A program made the position numbers and the translations under genes. A stretch of DNA of 64,000 bases from Acanthaster planci (taxonomy: Eukaryota > Echinodermata > Asteroidea > Valvatida > Acanthasteridae). Positions 12,797-25,800 of the stretch are shown piece after piece. Every line of letters begins with the position of its first letter. Within the stretch, counting starts at the first letter, position 1. The stretch spans positions 1,456,185-1,520,184 of the forward strand of contig NW_019091400.1 of assembly GCF_001949145.1 (NCBI RefSeq). Reading direction: 5' to 3'. Under the pieces are notes generated by a model. It was not told the DNA's origin and did not search any database. It worked only from the letters and a program-made list of their open reading frames with translations.

Positions 12797-15585
12797 GATT
12801 TACACTCAGAGCAGAGCTGCATAGAGAGAGTTGCGACATCAGTATCTTCATTATTAGAATAAAAATGGTGGATTATGTGTCAGTGTACATGGACAATTAG
12901 CACACAATAGCTTCGTGCTGAATGAACAACCATTTTGGTTCCAAAGTCTGACGTTGGCGCTACTCCATAACACAGTTCTGACTCGGACACCCTGCTTCGC
13001 TCCTCCCCAACTGCACTGGTGCCCTCTCAGGGCGCTGGGAACGACAGTTGCCTTTCACAAAATCTCGTCAAGGAAATTATTGATACTGCTTCCGACGTGA
13101 AAGCTTTTTACTAGCTGTGCTAATCATAGCATGCATATTCAGAACACGTGTCATGCGCAAGTGGAAATTTTGACCTGTAGTATTGTTCAAATCAGCATTG
13201 TCCAGTTTCTTTGCGGGGAAGGGTCGACAAAAGTTACATCATGCATTCCCCAGGGCCCAGTAAGAGCAATGAGGACTACCAAATGGGAGAAGATTGCCGT
13301 GCTTATTATTTTCGGACATTCCCGTTAGTGTTCGGAAGAATCTTCAATGTATAATGCACCTTTCTTCACGGATTATTCTGCACGACTTTGACACGTTTTT
13401 GTTTTGTTTTTATACTTTTGTCCTTTTAAAATGCCACTTTATACATGTACACCTTTTGGTAACGGTAACCTTTTCAAAATTAAACCAGAATAAAACAGGA
13501 GTAAAGTTTCAATGGTTACTGTGGGAACGAAGTGGAAAACAGAGTAGCCGCTGGGACGAGATAACGTAGTTGGGACATCGGGTCTGAAGAAGTTGGTTCA
13601 GGAAATATGTCTCTCCAAGTATCCTTTCTAATTTTCTTGTTTTCATGGACATGATGCTGGCAATGAAACAAATGCATTACTTCAAAATTTCTATTAAAAT
13701 TAAGAATTAACCAAACACTCAATTTCCCACCTAGGGAGGTCGTAATTAAGGAACTGTATGTCACTGGTCTCGGGAATTGCAAAAATGTTGCTCATGATGA
13801 AACACAGTAATTTAAAGACACTGGGAAAGATATTCTTGCAACAAGGATGACTGTATGAAGGACTAATCTGCGCCTGCGCTCATTATGCTTGCAATGCAAA
13901 AGCGACAGCGTTGTTACTAATTGAAAATTCCACGGGTAGGGGCTAATGCAATCGAATGCGGGCTCTCCTTGTCATAACTTGGGAGAGAATCAGATGTTAT
14001 GTTTTCCCCATTCCAATTCTATTCCACCATAGGAGAGCCACCATGCAATGACGTAAATGATCAGGCTCAATTTTCATTGAATCGACTTTTCAATTACGGC
14101 AGTTTCCTGTGTTTTTCACACTTGTTAATTTCATTTCTCGATGGTTCATTGAGACTTGACTGCAGAAACGAACGAAATGAAAAGATTCTTTTAGTCGCAT
14201 GTACATAAATAAATATGTATTGAAAAACTGTGAATTTTGTAAATTAGAGAAAGACGAAAACAGTCTTAGTAGTAAACCGGGCAACCTTTTCCCTCTCACT
14301 TTTATTTGTATATTTATTTTGCGTTGTAAATTTGTTATTTTTCCTTCAAAATTTATGCCAAACATACTTTTTGTTTTTGCGCCTGAAGGCCAGGGGTTGG
14401 GTGCGACACCTGGCTGAATTTCTTCCGCCCCCGTTATACACCTGTCAGCAATGAGCCCGCCAGCCTTCCGTAAACCAGAAAAACCTGTGGTCCCGACTTG
14501 CTCCTCTTTGGCCAATTGAGCACGTTCTGTGTCACGGGGCGCAGGGCGCCTCGGCCGCAGCCACCCGGTGCAAAGCTGCAGGGGTGCTTCCACTGCCCAG
14601 CCCGGCCCGGACCGAGAAAAATATATTCCAGCCGTAGGTTTCAGCTTCATTTCATAACTGTTTTTTTGTCCTTAAAAATTTCACACAATTTGGGCGACCA
14701 TCTCCTGTAGCCAGCATTTGCGAGTCTTCCCGTCAGTTATACCACACTCCTTGGTTGTATATGGAAAGAAAGCCACTGTTTTGAAATAAATACGACTATC
14801 ATTCGACAATAAGGAACTGTAATTTAATTAGATGAAAAAGTTTGAGTTTCTCACCGTAAAAAACACAGAAGTGAGGTATTGTTGCTGTTCATAACACGTA
14901 TTAATACATTTTTTTCCTACCGTTATTACTTTCTCTTTTATCGGTGGAATTCTCGTAGCCATTTTGGTACATATTTTATAGTCTCAATTAAAAAGAACTA
15001 TAGTTTGGTACTATTTCTTTAGATTTCAAAACATATCACATAAAAACATGAGAATTTCACTGATAATAGAGAAAAATTTACAAGGAGAACATGAAGTCTT
15101 GCCAGATCTCATCTTGGTCTTCGGCTTTTTGTGACTTCAGATATCAATCATGAATTCTTTAGCTCTTTGAAATGAGATGATGCGGCTCACTGCAGCTTCT
15201 CTTCTTGTCACAGGAAGATCAAATCACCGAATGTGTGGGACAAGGTTTTTTTTTAGTTTATTTGGTTCTACAAGCACAAAACGTGTGCAGCCCAAGACCA
15301 GGCCGAAACTTAACCGAAGCCGGTATTAATTTTTGTCAGACCACGCGCAGATAAAACTAACGTAAGCAGTTCGTGCTGATATGAGACAAAGTGGTCTCAC
15401 CTTCTCCTTCCTAGACCAATTAGTCTGGGTTAATTGGGTCCTTGGAACCCGCCTCCCCACGACAGGATAACACTGTAACTGACGGGTATCCAGACTGGAA
15501 TAACCACGTGCAGTGTCGACTAGTATAACCATGGAGCTCCATAGTATAACGCTCTCCACCGGATGTCCCACCGTGTGGAACCTAC

Positions 15586-15612
15586 AACGCCCGATGTAAA
15601 ACGCCCGATGTA
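15586..15612. repeat. Short tandem repeat, 13-bp unit x2
   Basis: AACGCCCGATGTA occurs twice, separated by one base. A 12-bp palindrome, ATGGAGCTCCAT, lies just before it (15531-15542). Confidence 0.7.
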
Positions 15613-17051
15613 TCAAAACACTCCTCTAAAACATCCAAAATCCCCCCCCCAAAAAGAGAGAAATATGTCAGAATGCTTCTGAAAACTTAAAGGCGTGGCG
15701 GTTGTGAATGTGTGTGAACTGCATCGGTACGGACCACCGGCTTTGGCGCGGTGAGATATCGACGCTCCGAGCGACGTTTGGCAAAACATGTCTGGCCTGG
15801 TTTACGATGACACGGTTGCAGGCGAGACGGCGGGCATACGGGCTACTTTTTGTCCAATGTTACCGCTTGAGAAGTGCAAGATTGTGTCAAAGACCGCTCG
15901 GTTTCGCACAAACAAAGATGCGGGGAGTAAGACGAGCGATACTGATAATTCTCTGCTGAGACTACGTTGCAATTTTAGCTTCCGTTTGAGTAACTTCAAG
16001 AATTTGAGTGAGGCAATTAAAGTTCATACAAAAAATAGCCATTTTGATTGAAAATTTGAACGGAAGATAATTTGAAATATTATCGCATTACAATGAAAAA
16101 GATGCTGTCTCATGTTATTTCACGTAACGACTGTGCAAGAATGAACAAACTGATATTAAAATACGTAAAAGGAATTCGTATACCAGGAAATTGTTCTAAT
16201 GTCTTCCATCTATCCCACTCCAGTGGCCTATTTAGGCGTGCTTCTCCGGGAGCCCATGGGGGCTTAGCCCCCCCCCCGAACTTTTGTCTAGACCTGAACT
16301 TTTGTCATTCGCATTCAAGCTTCAGTGGAAACGAACAGGGCACCACACTAATCTACTTTAACACGATCAGTCACCCTCGTCTAGCTTTATCAGTGCAGTA
16401 CTTGAATTTCGAATTCGGTGTGAAACCGTTGTATTTCAACACATCAGCAGTGTATGTGGAAGCTACATGACCCCCCCAAGAGACTACTACCCCTAATTGT
16501 TATCATATTCACTAGTCAAACCATTAACCATAACAGTGCTGAATCCCCCATATGCAATGTAACTTTCTTGCACGTCCTTGAGTATTAGGGTTATTGTGCC
16601 CGCCCACTAAATTCTTAGGCAACTCTTTATACCTTATACCAGTACCACGTGTTTTCAATCAATTTTTAGGGTAGCTGCAATTCAATTTTTAGTACAAGCC
16701 TTCCAAAATGCAGCGTTGTATCTCAACGAACCTCGCTTTCAGTTTTTATTCCACTATTTTTAGGGTTATTTTTTCTGGCTTTTTGGTTTGTATTTCCACA
16801 CCAATGAGCAAAATTGTGATGTCAACTGGGGAAGAAAACCTTAAGGTATATTGGTTTACGCACAAGAAATCGTGGATTTTTTTCAAACTTCTGAAGCCCA
16901 GAATTGTTTTTCTTGTTGATCAACTATAATTGAAGTACGCAGCTAAAAGCTACGCAACCCTTTCCCAGTAATGTTTTCACAGAGTAAATTCTTGGTTCAT
17001 AATTTGAACAGAAAAACCTATAATTTGAACCATGTCCTCCCATCGCAGCAA

Positions 17052-17065
17052 CAGCGCCCTCAGCT
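17052..17065 (-). promoter_or_regulatory. CTCF-like core word
   Basis: The minus strand reads AGCTGAGGGCGCTG, about 13 of 16 with the upstream bases. Listed because it continues the same motif series. Confidence 0.22.
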
Positions 17066-18177
17066 GTCGAGGAAAGTATGGATACTTTTGAATGTTTAAA
17101 AAGTGCACGTTTCGATGCATATAACCTAAAAGGAAGAGCTTCATACACGGAAAAAGAGTATAAAGTTGCATAAAAGAGCGTCAGTGAAAATGTCATTGCT
17201 GCTCAATTGAAAACAAAGGTTTTTTAGTCACGGGTTAAACCGTGAGGAATTCCCATTTCATGCTACACCACAAACGCAAGCTTGGTATCTACTGAGATCA
17301 AGTAGACCTAGGTCAGGTTAAAAAAAATTCATTTCTTCAAAGCTACCACCCACGGTCTGGCTAGTCATCACCGTGAAACTTTCTCCACCTAAAAATACTA
17401 ATTCTCGAACAATTCACACCGGATTTATTGTTTACCATTGCCGTACCTCGCCGATACTCGATCTGGGCGCGTGACCTCACCTGTCGGATATTCTGTGTTT
17501 ACAAAACCCTCACAAAAATGTCGGAATGCGCAGATGATATACCGTAACTCGCCCACCTGGAACTGTTCAGTTTATTCCCCAAAAAATGGAACCGAGAAAA
17601 CAGTCAGTGATACTCTGAAATCAATGTCCCCCGGGACCTTGGTACACCTGGTCTCATTGCAACTATTGCTTTCCGATCGGTAATTCGCCAATGATTAGAA
17701 GTCGCCCGGAGCGATCGGTCTCGCATTATCTTCCCAACACGGAGGTGATACAGTTTATATTTGGACTGGATAGAGCGAACTGGATCCCGCCCAAAATTAC
17801 CGGGGACTGGCGTCGTGGGAAATAAACCTTGAGGAGCGGCAGAGGGGAGTTATTCCTCCATGGTTAAACAAATGGGGCCTACATTTCCCTCCTCATACGC
17901 GTTTACAGGTACCGGCGGCTCAGTCATATCGCAGTTTTCAATCAAGGGTTTTTATAGGTTTCCTCCATAAAACTCAGAAAAATCTGCAACATTTTAATCC
18001 CCTTGTTATTACTTTGAATGGCTTTTCATATAACTTACGAAAGTCACCAGACGGGATAGTTTATCCTATATCTTATCAAACAGATTTGGAGATTGTCCAT
18101 TTTCTGGCCCAAGTTAAAAGGTACAAACGAGAAAAACAAAACATAATGAAAATTCACCAGCAAAGTTCCAAGATGGC

Positions 18178-18787
18178 NNNNNNNNNNNNNNNNNNNNNNN
18201 NNNNNNNNNNNNNNNNNNNNNNNNNNNNNNNNNNNNNNNNNNNNNNNNNNNNNNNNNNNNNNNNNNNNNNNNNNNNNNNNNNNNNNNNNNNNNNNNNNNN
18301 NNNNNNNNNNNNNNNNNNNNNNNNNNNNNNNNNNNNNNNNNNNNNNNNNNNNNNNNNNNNNNNNNNNNNNNNNNNNNNNNNNNNNNNNNNNNNNNNNNNN
18401 NNNNNNNNNNNNNNNNNNNNNNNNNNNNNNNNNNNNNNNNNNNNNNNNNNNNNNNNNNNNNNNNNNNNNNNNNNNNNNNNNNNNNNNNNNNNNNNNNNNN
18501 NNNNNNNNNNNNNNNNNNNNNNNNNNNNNNNNNNNNNNNNNNNNNNNNNNNNNNNNNNNNNNNNNNNNNNNNNNNNNNNNNNNNNNNNNNNNNNNNNNNN
18601 NNNNNNNNNNNNNNNNNNNNNNNNNNNNNNNNNNNNNNNNNNNNNNNNNNNNNNNNNNNNNNNNNNNNNNNNNNNNNNNNNNNNNNNNNNNNNNNNNNNN
18701 NNNNNNNNNNNNNNNNNNNNNNNNNNNNNNNNNNNNNNNNNNNNNNNNNNNNNNNNNNNNNNNNNNNNNNNNNNNNNNNNNNNNNNN
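18178..18787. other. Assembly gap (610 N)
   Basis: A run of N. Reading frames that cross it are artefacts. The left edge ends in CCAAGATGGC and the right side has TGCGCATGCGCA, both words typical of CpG-island promoters, so the missing sequence may be GC-rich. Confidence 0.99.
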
Positions 18788-18875
18788 GACTTCTTAAGTT
18801 ATTTTCAACCAGATGCTTCCTGGAAATCGCTCCTCGCCGACACTGCATGGCGCAAATAATGGTAGTTCGACAACC

Positions 18876-18887
18876 TGCGCATGCGCA
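18876..18887. promoter_or_regulatory. NRF1-type palindrome
   Basis: TGCGCATGCGCA is a perfect match to the NRF1 site YGCGCATGCGCR, a word concentrated at broad, CpG-rich promoters in animals. It lies 89 nt to the right of the gap. Confidence 0.45.
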
Positions 18888-20154
18888 AGAAAGAAACAAG
18901 CGTTAGCCATGATCTGCCCATTCCTTACCGTATCGATGTGATGTATCTTTACGGACGGCCCTTTCCATAGAAACCCTTACGCAATCCCCCTCGGTGAAAT
19001 ATTAGTGGTAAATGGTGCTTCTGTTAAAACTGGCATGGCGCCAAATCTGTGCGCTGGCACCCCGCACGTGGTTAGACCAGTTGACCATGGAGAGGACAGG
19101 TGCAGATGTTCATATCTATCGCGTCCAAAAAGTAGCTCGCGGGAACTCCACGACTGTTTTCTGTACTAGTTCTAAGTAACAAGGGAACTTTCCTTGATTC
19201 CCTGCGACGCCCGTTCAATGACTGTATTTGCCAAGGGGCGAGGTGTGTGTATTACGAAAAGAAATTTTAGAGTAACCTAGTGACAAAAATGACCCAGCAG
19301 CCTGCAATCATAGCTGTACTGTCGCGTTTCACTACACTTTACCGAACAAAACAGCCGTCGAAACTGAATTAGCGCCAGTCAACTTGCATTAATATGACCG
19401 AACATTCTTTACGTTCTGTGCCATGAAAACGCACACAGTTGCCTGTTACCAGCGAGCCCCTGCCCCTCTAAGCCGATGCACTACTGAGCCGGTCGAGAAC
19501 GGGCACCAGTTACCGGCTGCAGGATAGGAATGCATGTGGATAATAAAAATGACATTTGCTATCTCCTTGGGATTACCCCTGACTGTTTTGAGTGGCGTAA
19601 GGAAAAGAAGAAAAAAAAAAGGAATAAAGCCGTAGCGTAACGCTACACTTATTTCTTGTTTTCACAACGTCAGCTGTGGTTGTCCCTTTTAAGAATTATA
19701 ATTTAGGTAAGGATTATGTGTTACAGGGTAGTGGGCCTCAAGATCAAAGGCGTCCAATTGGTACACGATGGAAGACCGGACATACTGCCTTCTTTGACCT
19801 AGATTTGATTTCTGGCCTAGCTTATGTGTGGTTTGGCAGTCCAAACGGATACCGTTACACAAAATACATTCCCTTCTCGTCATATAGCATTTTTGTTGAA
19901 GCCGCATTGTTGCTTAACGTCACAGATACGTTGCACGGACATTGGCTTCGCAACATGAAAGAAATTACGTCATCGTAATCAGCGACAAACATAATAACTG
20001 TCGGTGATAGTCAGAGGATTGAGTATTAAAGACACTGTGGGAGGCAAACTTTTACTAAATCAAGACACAAATCATCTTTCTCCCAATTACAGTGTGTCAA
20101 TCATCAACCTTGCCATGATATTGGGAAAATGACGAGGTGCTTACGTATTAACTA

Positions 20155-20246
20155 TAAAGATGTACAATGAATTGACTGGAGCGAGATTTCAACCTGCGAC
20201 GTACGGGAAACAGTGCCAGCGCTAGCCCACTCAGCTACCCAGCCCT
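20155..20246 (-). repeat. tRNA-derived SINE, copy A
   Basis: The minus strand has a perfect RNA polymerase III A box TAGCTGAGTGG (plus 20227-20237) and a B-box-like GGTTGAAATCT (within plus 20182-20195), then CGCTCCAGTCA and TTCATTGTACATCTT. The post-B-box segment is shared with the neighbouring copy B, so both belong to one family. It is too diverged to be a functional tRNA gene. Confidence 0.65.
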
Positions 20247-20277
20247 ATTTTGGCATTTCTTTCCATTTGTCCATCTT

Positions 20278-20375
20278 TGGTTTGGGAACTCAGTTGATGT
20301 AGTCTGGTGATCCGAAGGTTGCAGGTTCAAATCGCGCTCCAGTCACGTTCGTTGTCCATCTTGCAACGTACACGT
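20278..20375 (+). repeat. tRNA-derived SINE, copy B (inverted relative to copy A)
   Basis: An A-box relic (GAACTCAGTTGA, within 20284-20296), a good B box GGTTCAAATCG (20324-20334), then CGCTCCAGTCACGTTCGTTG and TCCATCTTGC, matching the body of copy A. The two copies are head to head with about 30 nt between. Confidence 0.65.
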
Positions 20376-21013
20376 GTTTCGCACATTGTTCATAATCGAG
20401 CCCCTCAAAGGCCGAATACAATTACTCAATGAACCCTCCTTTCAGAGTATCCTTGCCAAGTCTGCCGTGAGTGGAATGCGTGAACAGAATTAACTTAATT
20501 CGCTAATAGTGTAAGAAGTAATGTCTTGGACAGTTGCTGGCTCTGGATAATGAGCTAAGGAAGGTCTCTGCAACGAGGAAGCTCGACAGGGATATTTTAC
20601 ATTGATTTGTGTATATACATATTTCTTCTGCAACCCAACGCGAACCATTGTCTTGGGAGGGGCGTAGTGAATTTGTTCTGGGTATCGTGTATATATATGT
20701 TCCGGTAACACCTTCCCAGTTTTTATCTTTGGTGGGAAGAGACCTCTCTTCTGACACGGAATGCCACCTACTCAAAACATGGTGTGAAAGGGTCAGGTGT
20801 AAGCTATTGAAATGAGACAGTAACCTCTCGTTCTTGCCACAGAAACAGCGGTATAGACCCACCCTGTGTACACAGCTGTGGCAGGAGGGGTGGGTGCCAG
20901 ACCGCGGTACGGATCGTCCACGGGACACTGCATTCCAAAGGACTTCGCAAATGTGTTTTGAATAATTCCCCGAACACTCCATTCAAAGACGGGGTCTTCA
21001 TGCCTTCACGTCA

Positions 21014-21083
21014 GCGGAAGGCTGCCATCTTGAGAAGTCCCGCTTTCGAGAGTCGTTTCATAAGTCAGCACCTAATGACGTCA
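21014..21083. promoter_or_regulatory. ETS, YY1 and CRE words within 70 bp
   Basis: GCGGAAG (ETS-like, 21014-21020) is followed directly by GCTGCCATCTTG (reverse YY1-like, 21021-21032) and, 43 nt on, by a full CRE TGACGTCA (21076-21083). This combination is typical of compact promoters. No coding exon is recognisable beside it. Confidence 0.3.
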
Positions 21084-22275
21084 AGACAGCTCAAGTGTAG
21101 CAAAGAAAACTCTTGCAAATCAGGAAAAGTGCATCTTTAATGCTTGCCTCACCTGGGATTTTTTTTTAACTCTGGCAGCACGCAGGTAATACCAACCGAT
21201 AATTGCCGACTTTAATCATTCGCCACCTCAGCGGTATTCAATGACACATCGGCGCATATTGTGGCACACCATGCGGTACTATACCCCTTCAGGGCTAGGC
21301 CAGAACTCACCAGCGCGCGCACCGTCTACACGGTCCGCCGTGCCGCTCCGGTGCAACATTCGCTCCGGTGCCCGCTCCCCTGTATCCTCCAGAGTACACG
21401 CGGACATCCACCCGTATCATAACAAGGCGAAGGCCCCTTAAACAAACAAATAACCGACCGCATCATAGCCTCCAGATACATTCTGCTAATTAATTGTTTC
21501 CACCGAAAGTATTTTGTTCGCGGTCCCCTGCGCTGCCTGCGAGCGACTCGCAACGATAGGTGGTCACATTGGAAGAAAAAAATTGCACAAAACGTAAGCA
21601 AACATTTTGGTGATTTTGGTTTCAGTGATGACGAATAATCATTTTCAATACCATATTGTTGAAAAGCAATGAGGCGATTCATTGCTCAAGTTCTTTTCCG
21701 AATCTGATTTTTATTTTTTTCCTTTCCTTTCCAAAGCAACTAACTACGAATGTGCGGAAGTGATGTGCACATTGCAACCTTTCAAAAGTGACGTTCACGA
21801 AGGCTTGCTTCTCTCGCAAGAAACTCAAGTTGTATGAAATTCAGAATTGGCATACTGACAAATTCCAACAAGTTTCTCCATCGATTTTTTCAATAGATAT
21901 TAAAAAAGAGATCTCTACAGTAATACATTTACTTCAACAACTGAACGGTTCAGAAGGAGAGGAGATGCAAACATTATCTAAGTGAAGCGAGATCTGAATG
22001 GAATTGATCCCGGTGTTCCTCATTGATGTTTCCCTGCTTGAGCATCTCCGAGAAATATCGCGAGAAACACTGTTTCTTAAAAAGGTCAAGACATCAAAAC
22101 TAGAATCCTTGCGTACTTCCTTCACACTTCCTTTGTTCATGTACTTCAGCTCTTGCCAGCATGCTATACAAAGTCTGGAATCAAGTCTTTCCCATTCTTT
22201 TTTTTTTGACAGACATCTCACGACAAGGCACATTCCCTCGCACCCTCCCGTGACGGCTGTCAGTCAAGACTGCCG

Positions 22276-22285
22276 GCGCATGCGC
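22276..22285. promoter_or_regulatory. NRF1-like core
   Basis: GCGCATGCGC inside a GC-rich stretch (about 22270-22460). One outer base differs from the full NRF1 consensus. Confidence 0.3.
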
Positions 22286-22826
22286 GCCGAGGCCCCGGCT
22301 CGGCATGGTGTGCTCTGAGAGTGCCATCGCTTCTCTGCAACTCCGCCCGGCCCTGTGCCGAGGAAAAACATTTCCAGCAGTGCCCAGCGATGGTTGCCGT
22401 GCGGGGTGAACGCGGTGGCCATGCGGCGAGGACCGGGGGAATGGGTGTAAGGACGGAGACTTACAGTAACTCCCTGCGCTACAGGCCGATTGACAAAGAA
22501 AACATCGGCGTAATCACGCGGAAATAGTTGGGCAAGGTTAAAAAATATTGAACAGATTTTGTTTGGTACACGAATTTACAGAGACGCGCCATGGAGGCAC
22601 AGTTCAGACATGAATCAAAATGCCCACCACTTGCTTGTCGTCTGATCACAACTTGAGCACCGAACATCGATTGGTTCTCGCTTAACTAGTCCTTCGTGGC
22701 GGCATTTACTGACAACTTTTTACCATTTAAGAAAACATAAGGACATCACAAAACTTGTACTGAAAAAGAATCGCAGAAGCTGAGTCCCACCTACACAGGA
22801 TTCGCCTCGTCTCGGTAAACTTTGGG

Positions 22827-22838
22827 CACGTGACGTCA
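22827..22838. promoter_or_regulatory. E-box overlapping a full CRE
   Basis: CACGTG (22827-22832) overlaps TGACGTCA (22831-22838), giving GCACGTGACGTCA. Composite USF/MITF-type plus CREB/ATF sites have this form. Confidence 0.35.
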
Positions 22839-25800
22839 CCTTGCAACTACTTAGATCAATCTTTCGTAGTTTCAATATCGGGTCCACCTCGGCTCATGTA
22901 CAATGCTCCCACAGCGGCCCCAGTTAGCCTCTTTAAGCTTCGCTGGATGTCCCGTCATGCCGAAGTGTCCTACCTGTCCCAACCGTTTCGGGTTGACGTT
23001 AAAATAGACAGCACGCACACTGGGCCGACAAATTGGCCCGGCTTGGCTTCCCATCAGCCTTCGCGCAGTGAGACGCGCTGGGCCACCACCGCGCAGCCAA
23101 TTGAAAAGAAACAGCCCAGGCAATGCTCCGGGTCAAAGGTTAAACGGTCGCCAGATCGTTACCATTCTCCCCTGTACGAAAGTACACTCAGAGTACACTT
23201 TCCTGAATGGCTTGCTGAGAATTTTTTTCTAACCCGGAATACATGGCTTCTATTAATTCGCTCCAAAGCACGCACCGAAATAAATCTCGGAATTTCTTTT
23301 TGAGCCAACAACGCTGACAGTTCCTTTGCAGTCACAGCGACTTTCGTCGGCACTGCAGTCTTTTGTGTCGGCTTGGGAAAAAAAACTTCTTGAAACATTT
23401 CATAAAGTAATTCAAGGCCTCCTACACTACATGACTGCGATTTTCTCTTTTTAATCGATATTGTGAGGGTTGAACAACAGTGCAGACACAATGAACATCG
23501 AGCTCGATAAAAAAAGACTACTGGAAATGGCTTTAGGTGTCTTCTCTCTTTGTCTCAAAACAAGCGGCTACAGTTTCTAACAAAACCAGAAACCAAGGTC
23601 GAAGACGATAAAGAAGCCAAACCTTGAATGGAGAAATTCAATTTACGAGGTACTTCTGCACTTGAACGAATCTTCCAGAGCGCGGAGAAGAAAAATGAAG
23701 TCGTCGGCGATTGTACCGATAGGCCTACACGTGTTTGATCCTTTCCGCGGAAAAAAACTACGACCAGAAATTATGGTGAATGATATTTTTTTTCAACGAT
23801 GCACGATACGGTAAAAGGAGACTTTCAGCCTGTCACTGCTTGTGAATATTGAATGTGTCTTTTCTAATAGAAATACGTATCAAAAGACTGTGAAAATATA
23901 CCTAACTGTAAGCCGTCTATTTATCACGCACAAGTCGACTTGAACCAACGACTGACGTAAATGTGCATTGTTAAATTAAGCTTGTCCAAAAGATTTCAAC
24001 TTTATTTGGTTAGGGAATGAAATTTGAGAATGCTGATAGGCCTTTCAGGATGAAGGGGTATTCATGCCAGCCACTCCGGCCTGCTCAAAGGATTAAGCAC
24101 ATAAAACCTTAAATATGGAAAACTTTCCTACCATGCAGATCAGTGGCACGATAAATTTCGTCAGGATCCCGTATATATCGGAGTAGCCTCTGCATAAAGA
24201 TTCTAGAATGCCACCTTGAAATTACTTACGACAACATAGGAAATACACGCAGCTCATTTCGGACCGCTTTGTTATGCGTTGACGCACTAAATTTGGAACC
24301 GAATCTTCTGGGAGGTCGGGTTAAGATTTCCAAGCATGAGCTCAGCCAGGACATTTATCCTAACTACTGTAATACCCGATCCCTGTATTATCTTTTTCAT
24401 TCTAACACTCAAAAGCGACAAAGAGGAATGAATGTCTTTTAAGCAGACGCCTTTACATTGGCTCGCGCGGCCAGCGGTGGCCCACCCTGTCAGCTAGCTG
24501 TGTTCGACGACAGCGGTGAGCTACTTTTCAGTCAGTAATCTCGAATCGGCAACTGTTTGCCCCCTAATCTATTGTTGATGCTTCTTGAATCGACGGCTAC
24601 CGATTTCGGTGGTCATTAGGCTCGCTTTAATAAAGGTGCCGGTGGGCGCCTAGCGCTGCTCGTTATTCCCCAACCGGCGCCAAGCCAAGGTGTAAGGGGA
24701 CGAGTCGAGGGCCGAATCTTAAACAACTCGGCGCGAAATGATCATGGGACCTTTCACAATGCTGACAAAAGGAGTGGCAGGTAAATTGTTTGATACCTGG
24801 AGCGTCCCCGTTGTTGGGTCTGTTTTCATATACCCGGCTGACGGGTCATCCATGTACTAGGGTAGACTTAATATCAAGTCGGCAGACGATCATGCTTTGT
24901 CCATCGTCAGATACATGTATCTACCAGCGGCATTCATCAGCATCTGACGGCCAATTACCGGCTTTAAATCGAGTCTAACGCCGGCTGGAACAATGTGACC
25001 CAGCCACGCAGTTAACTTAATGTGACGAGAAACAGGCCGCCCTTGGCTTACGAGGCTCTATACAGTAAAAACGAAAAAGAAACCAGAGTACCACAGCACC
25101 ATCCAACCGACACAAAACGACAATCAACAACCAACCAACAAACGAAAAGGAATAATGTAAATAAAACAATAACAGTCGTCAAACAAGAAACCTACGGCAT
25201 AATTACAAAGAAGATACCCCCCTCCAAAAAGAAACAACATAGCCACAACTGTGAAAGCACGAGTACGAATTTCACAGTCTCATGCAACAATCCAAATTGT
25301 AGTTATCCCAACAGCATTAACTACGGGTAGTAAAAACCCCAACTACCGATTTGACAACTGAAGCTGCCGCTGTCCCTAGATAGGTAGCAACAACATATAC
25401 AAAACTTGCACTGCTGCATGCATGTAAATGAGATTCCTCGTAGCTTTATTGAGAAATTTACACGAAACATTTCCAGCACTCTTGTGATACTGAATACCAG
25501 ACTGACTATTCGACTCCATCCTTACATAACAGCCTCTTAAACTTCAAACTTGTTTCGATTTGTGTACCCTGTCTATTTCCTCATGAAAGGTTCAATGCCG
25601 ATTGTTTTACACATCGAAGTACACTATCATGATCTTTAATGTACACGGGAGCAAGGTACTTAGACCATATTGACAGTAATACCCAACATACGTCACACAA
25701 AAAGGTAGCTCTATTGAGAAAAGTTGAACATTTTCAAAGGAATTTCAGACAGAAAATTACAACAGCAATTTCGGGCAGCAACTGGAGCGCTTGCACTGGA

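Larger units (their letters stand above)
1..18177. other. 3' intergenic flank without recognisable genes
   Basis: About 18 kb with only short open frames, none resembling a known family. Features of note are the GGGCGCTA/CTCF-like words (1.7, 2.6, 3.0, 4.4, 5.2, 11.5, 12.8, 17.05 kb), a TATAAAAG word at 1242, runs of 8-10 G or C (near 3.95, 5.55, 9.96, 10.23, 15.64, 16.27 kb), a possible SINE relic near 12.45 kb, and GC-richer blocks at 6.6-7.1 kb and 9.5-9.8 kb. The stretch ends at an assembly gap. Confidence 0.6.

Noticed and set aside
18014-18899. Open frames on both strands across the first N run
   Set aside because: Most of each frame is N. The real flanking codons are few and match nothing known.
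20155-20375. Functional tRNA genes
   Set aside because: A and B boxes are present but the acceptor and anticodon stems do not close, and two related copies share a non-tRNA tail. A SINE is the better reading.
22830-23303. 157-codon plus-strand frame
   Set aside because: No family resemblance and mixed composition; overlapped by frames on the other strand. Treated as chance.
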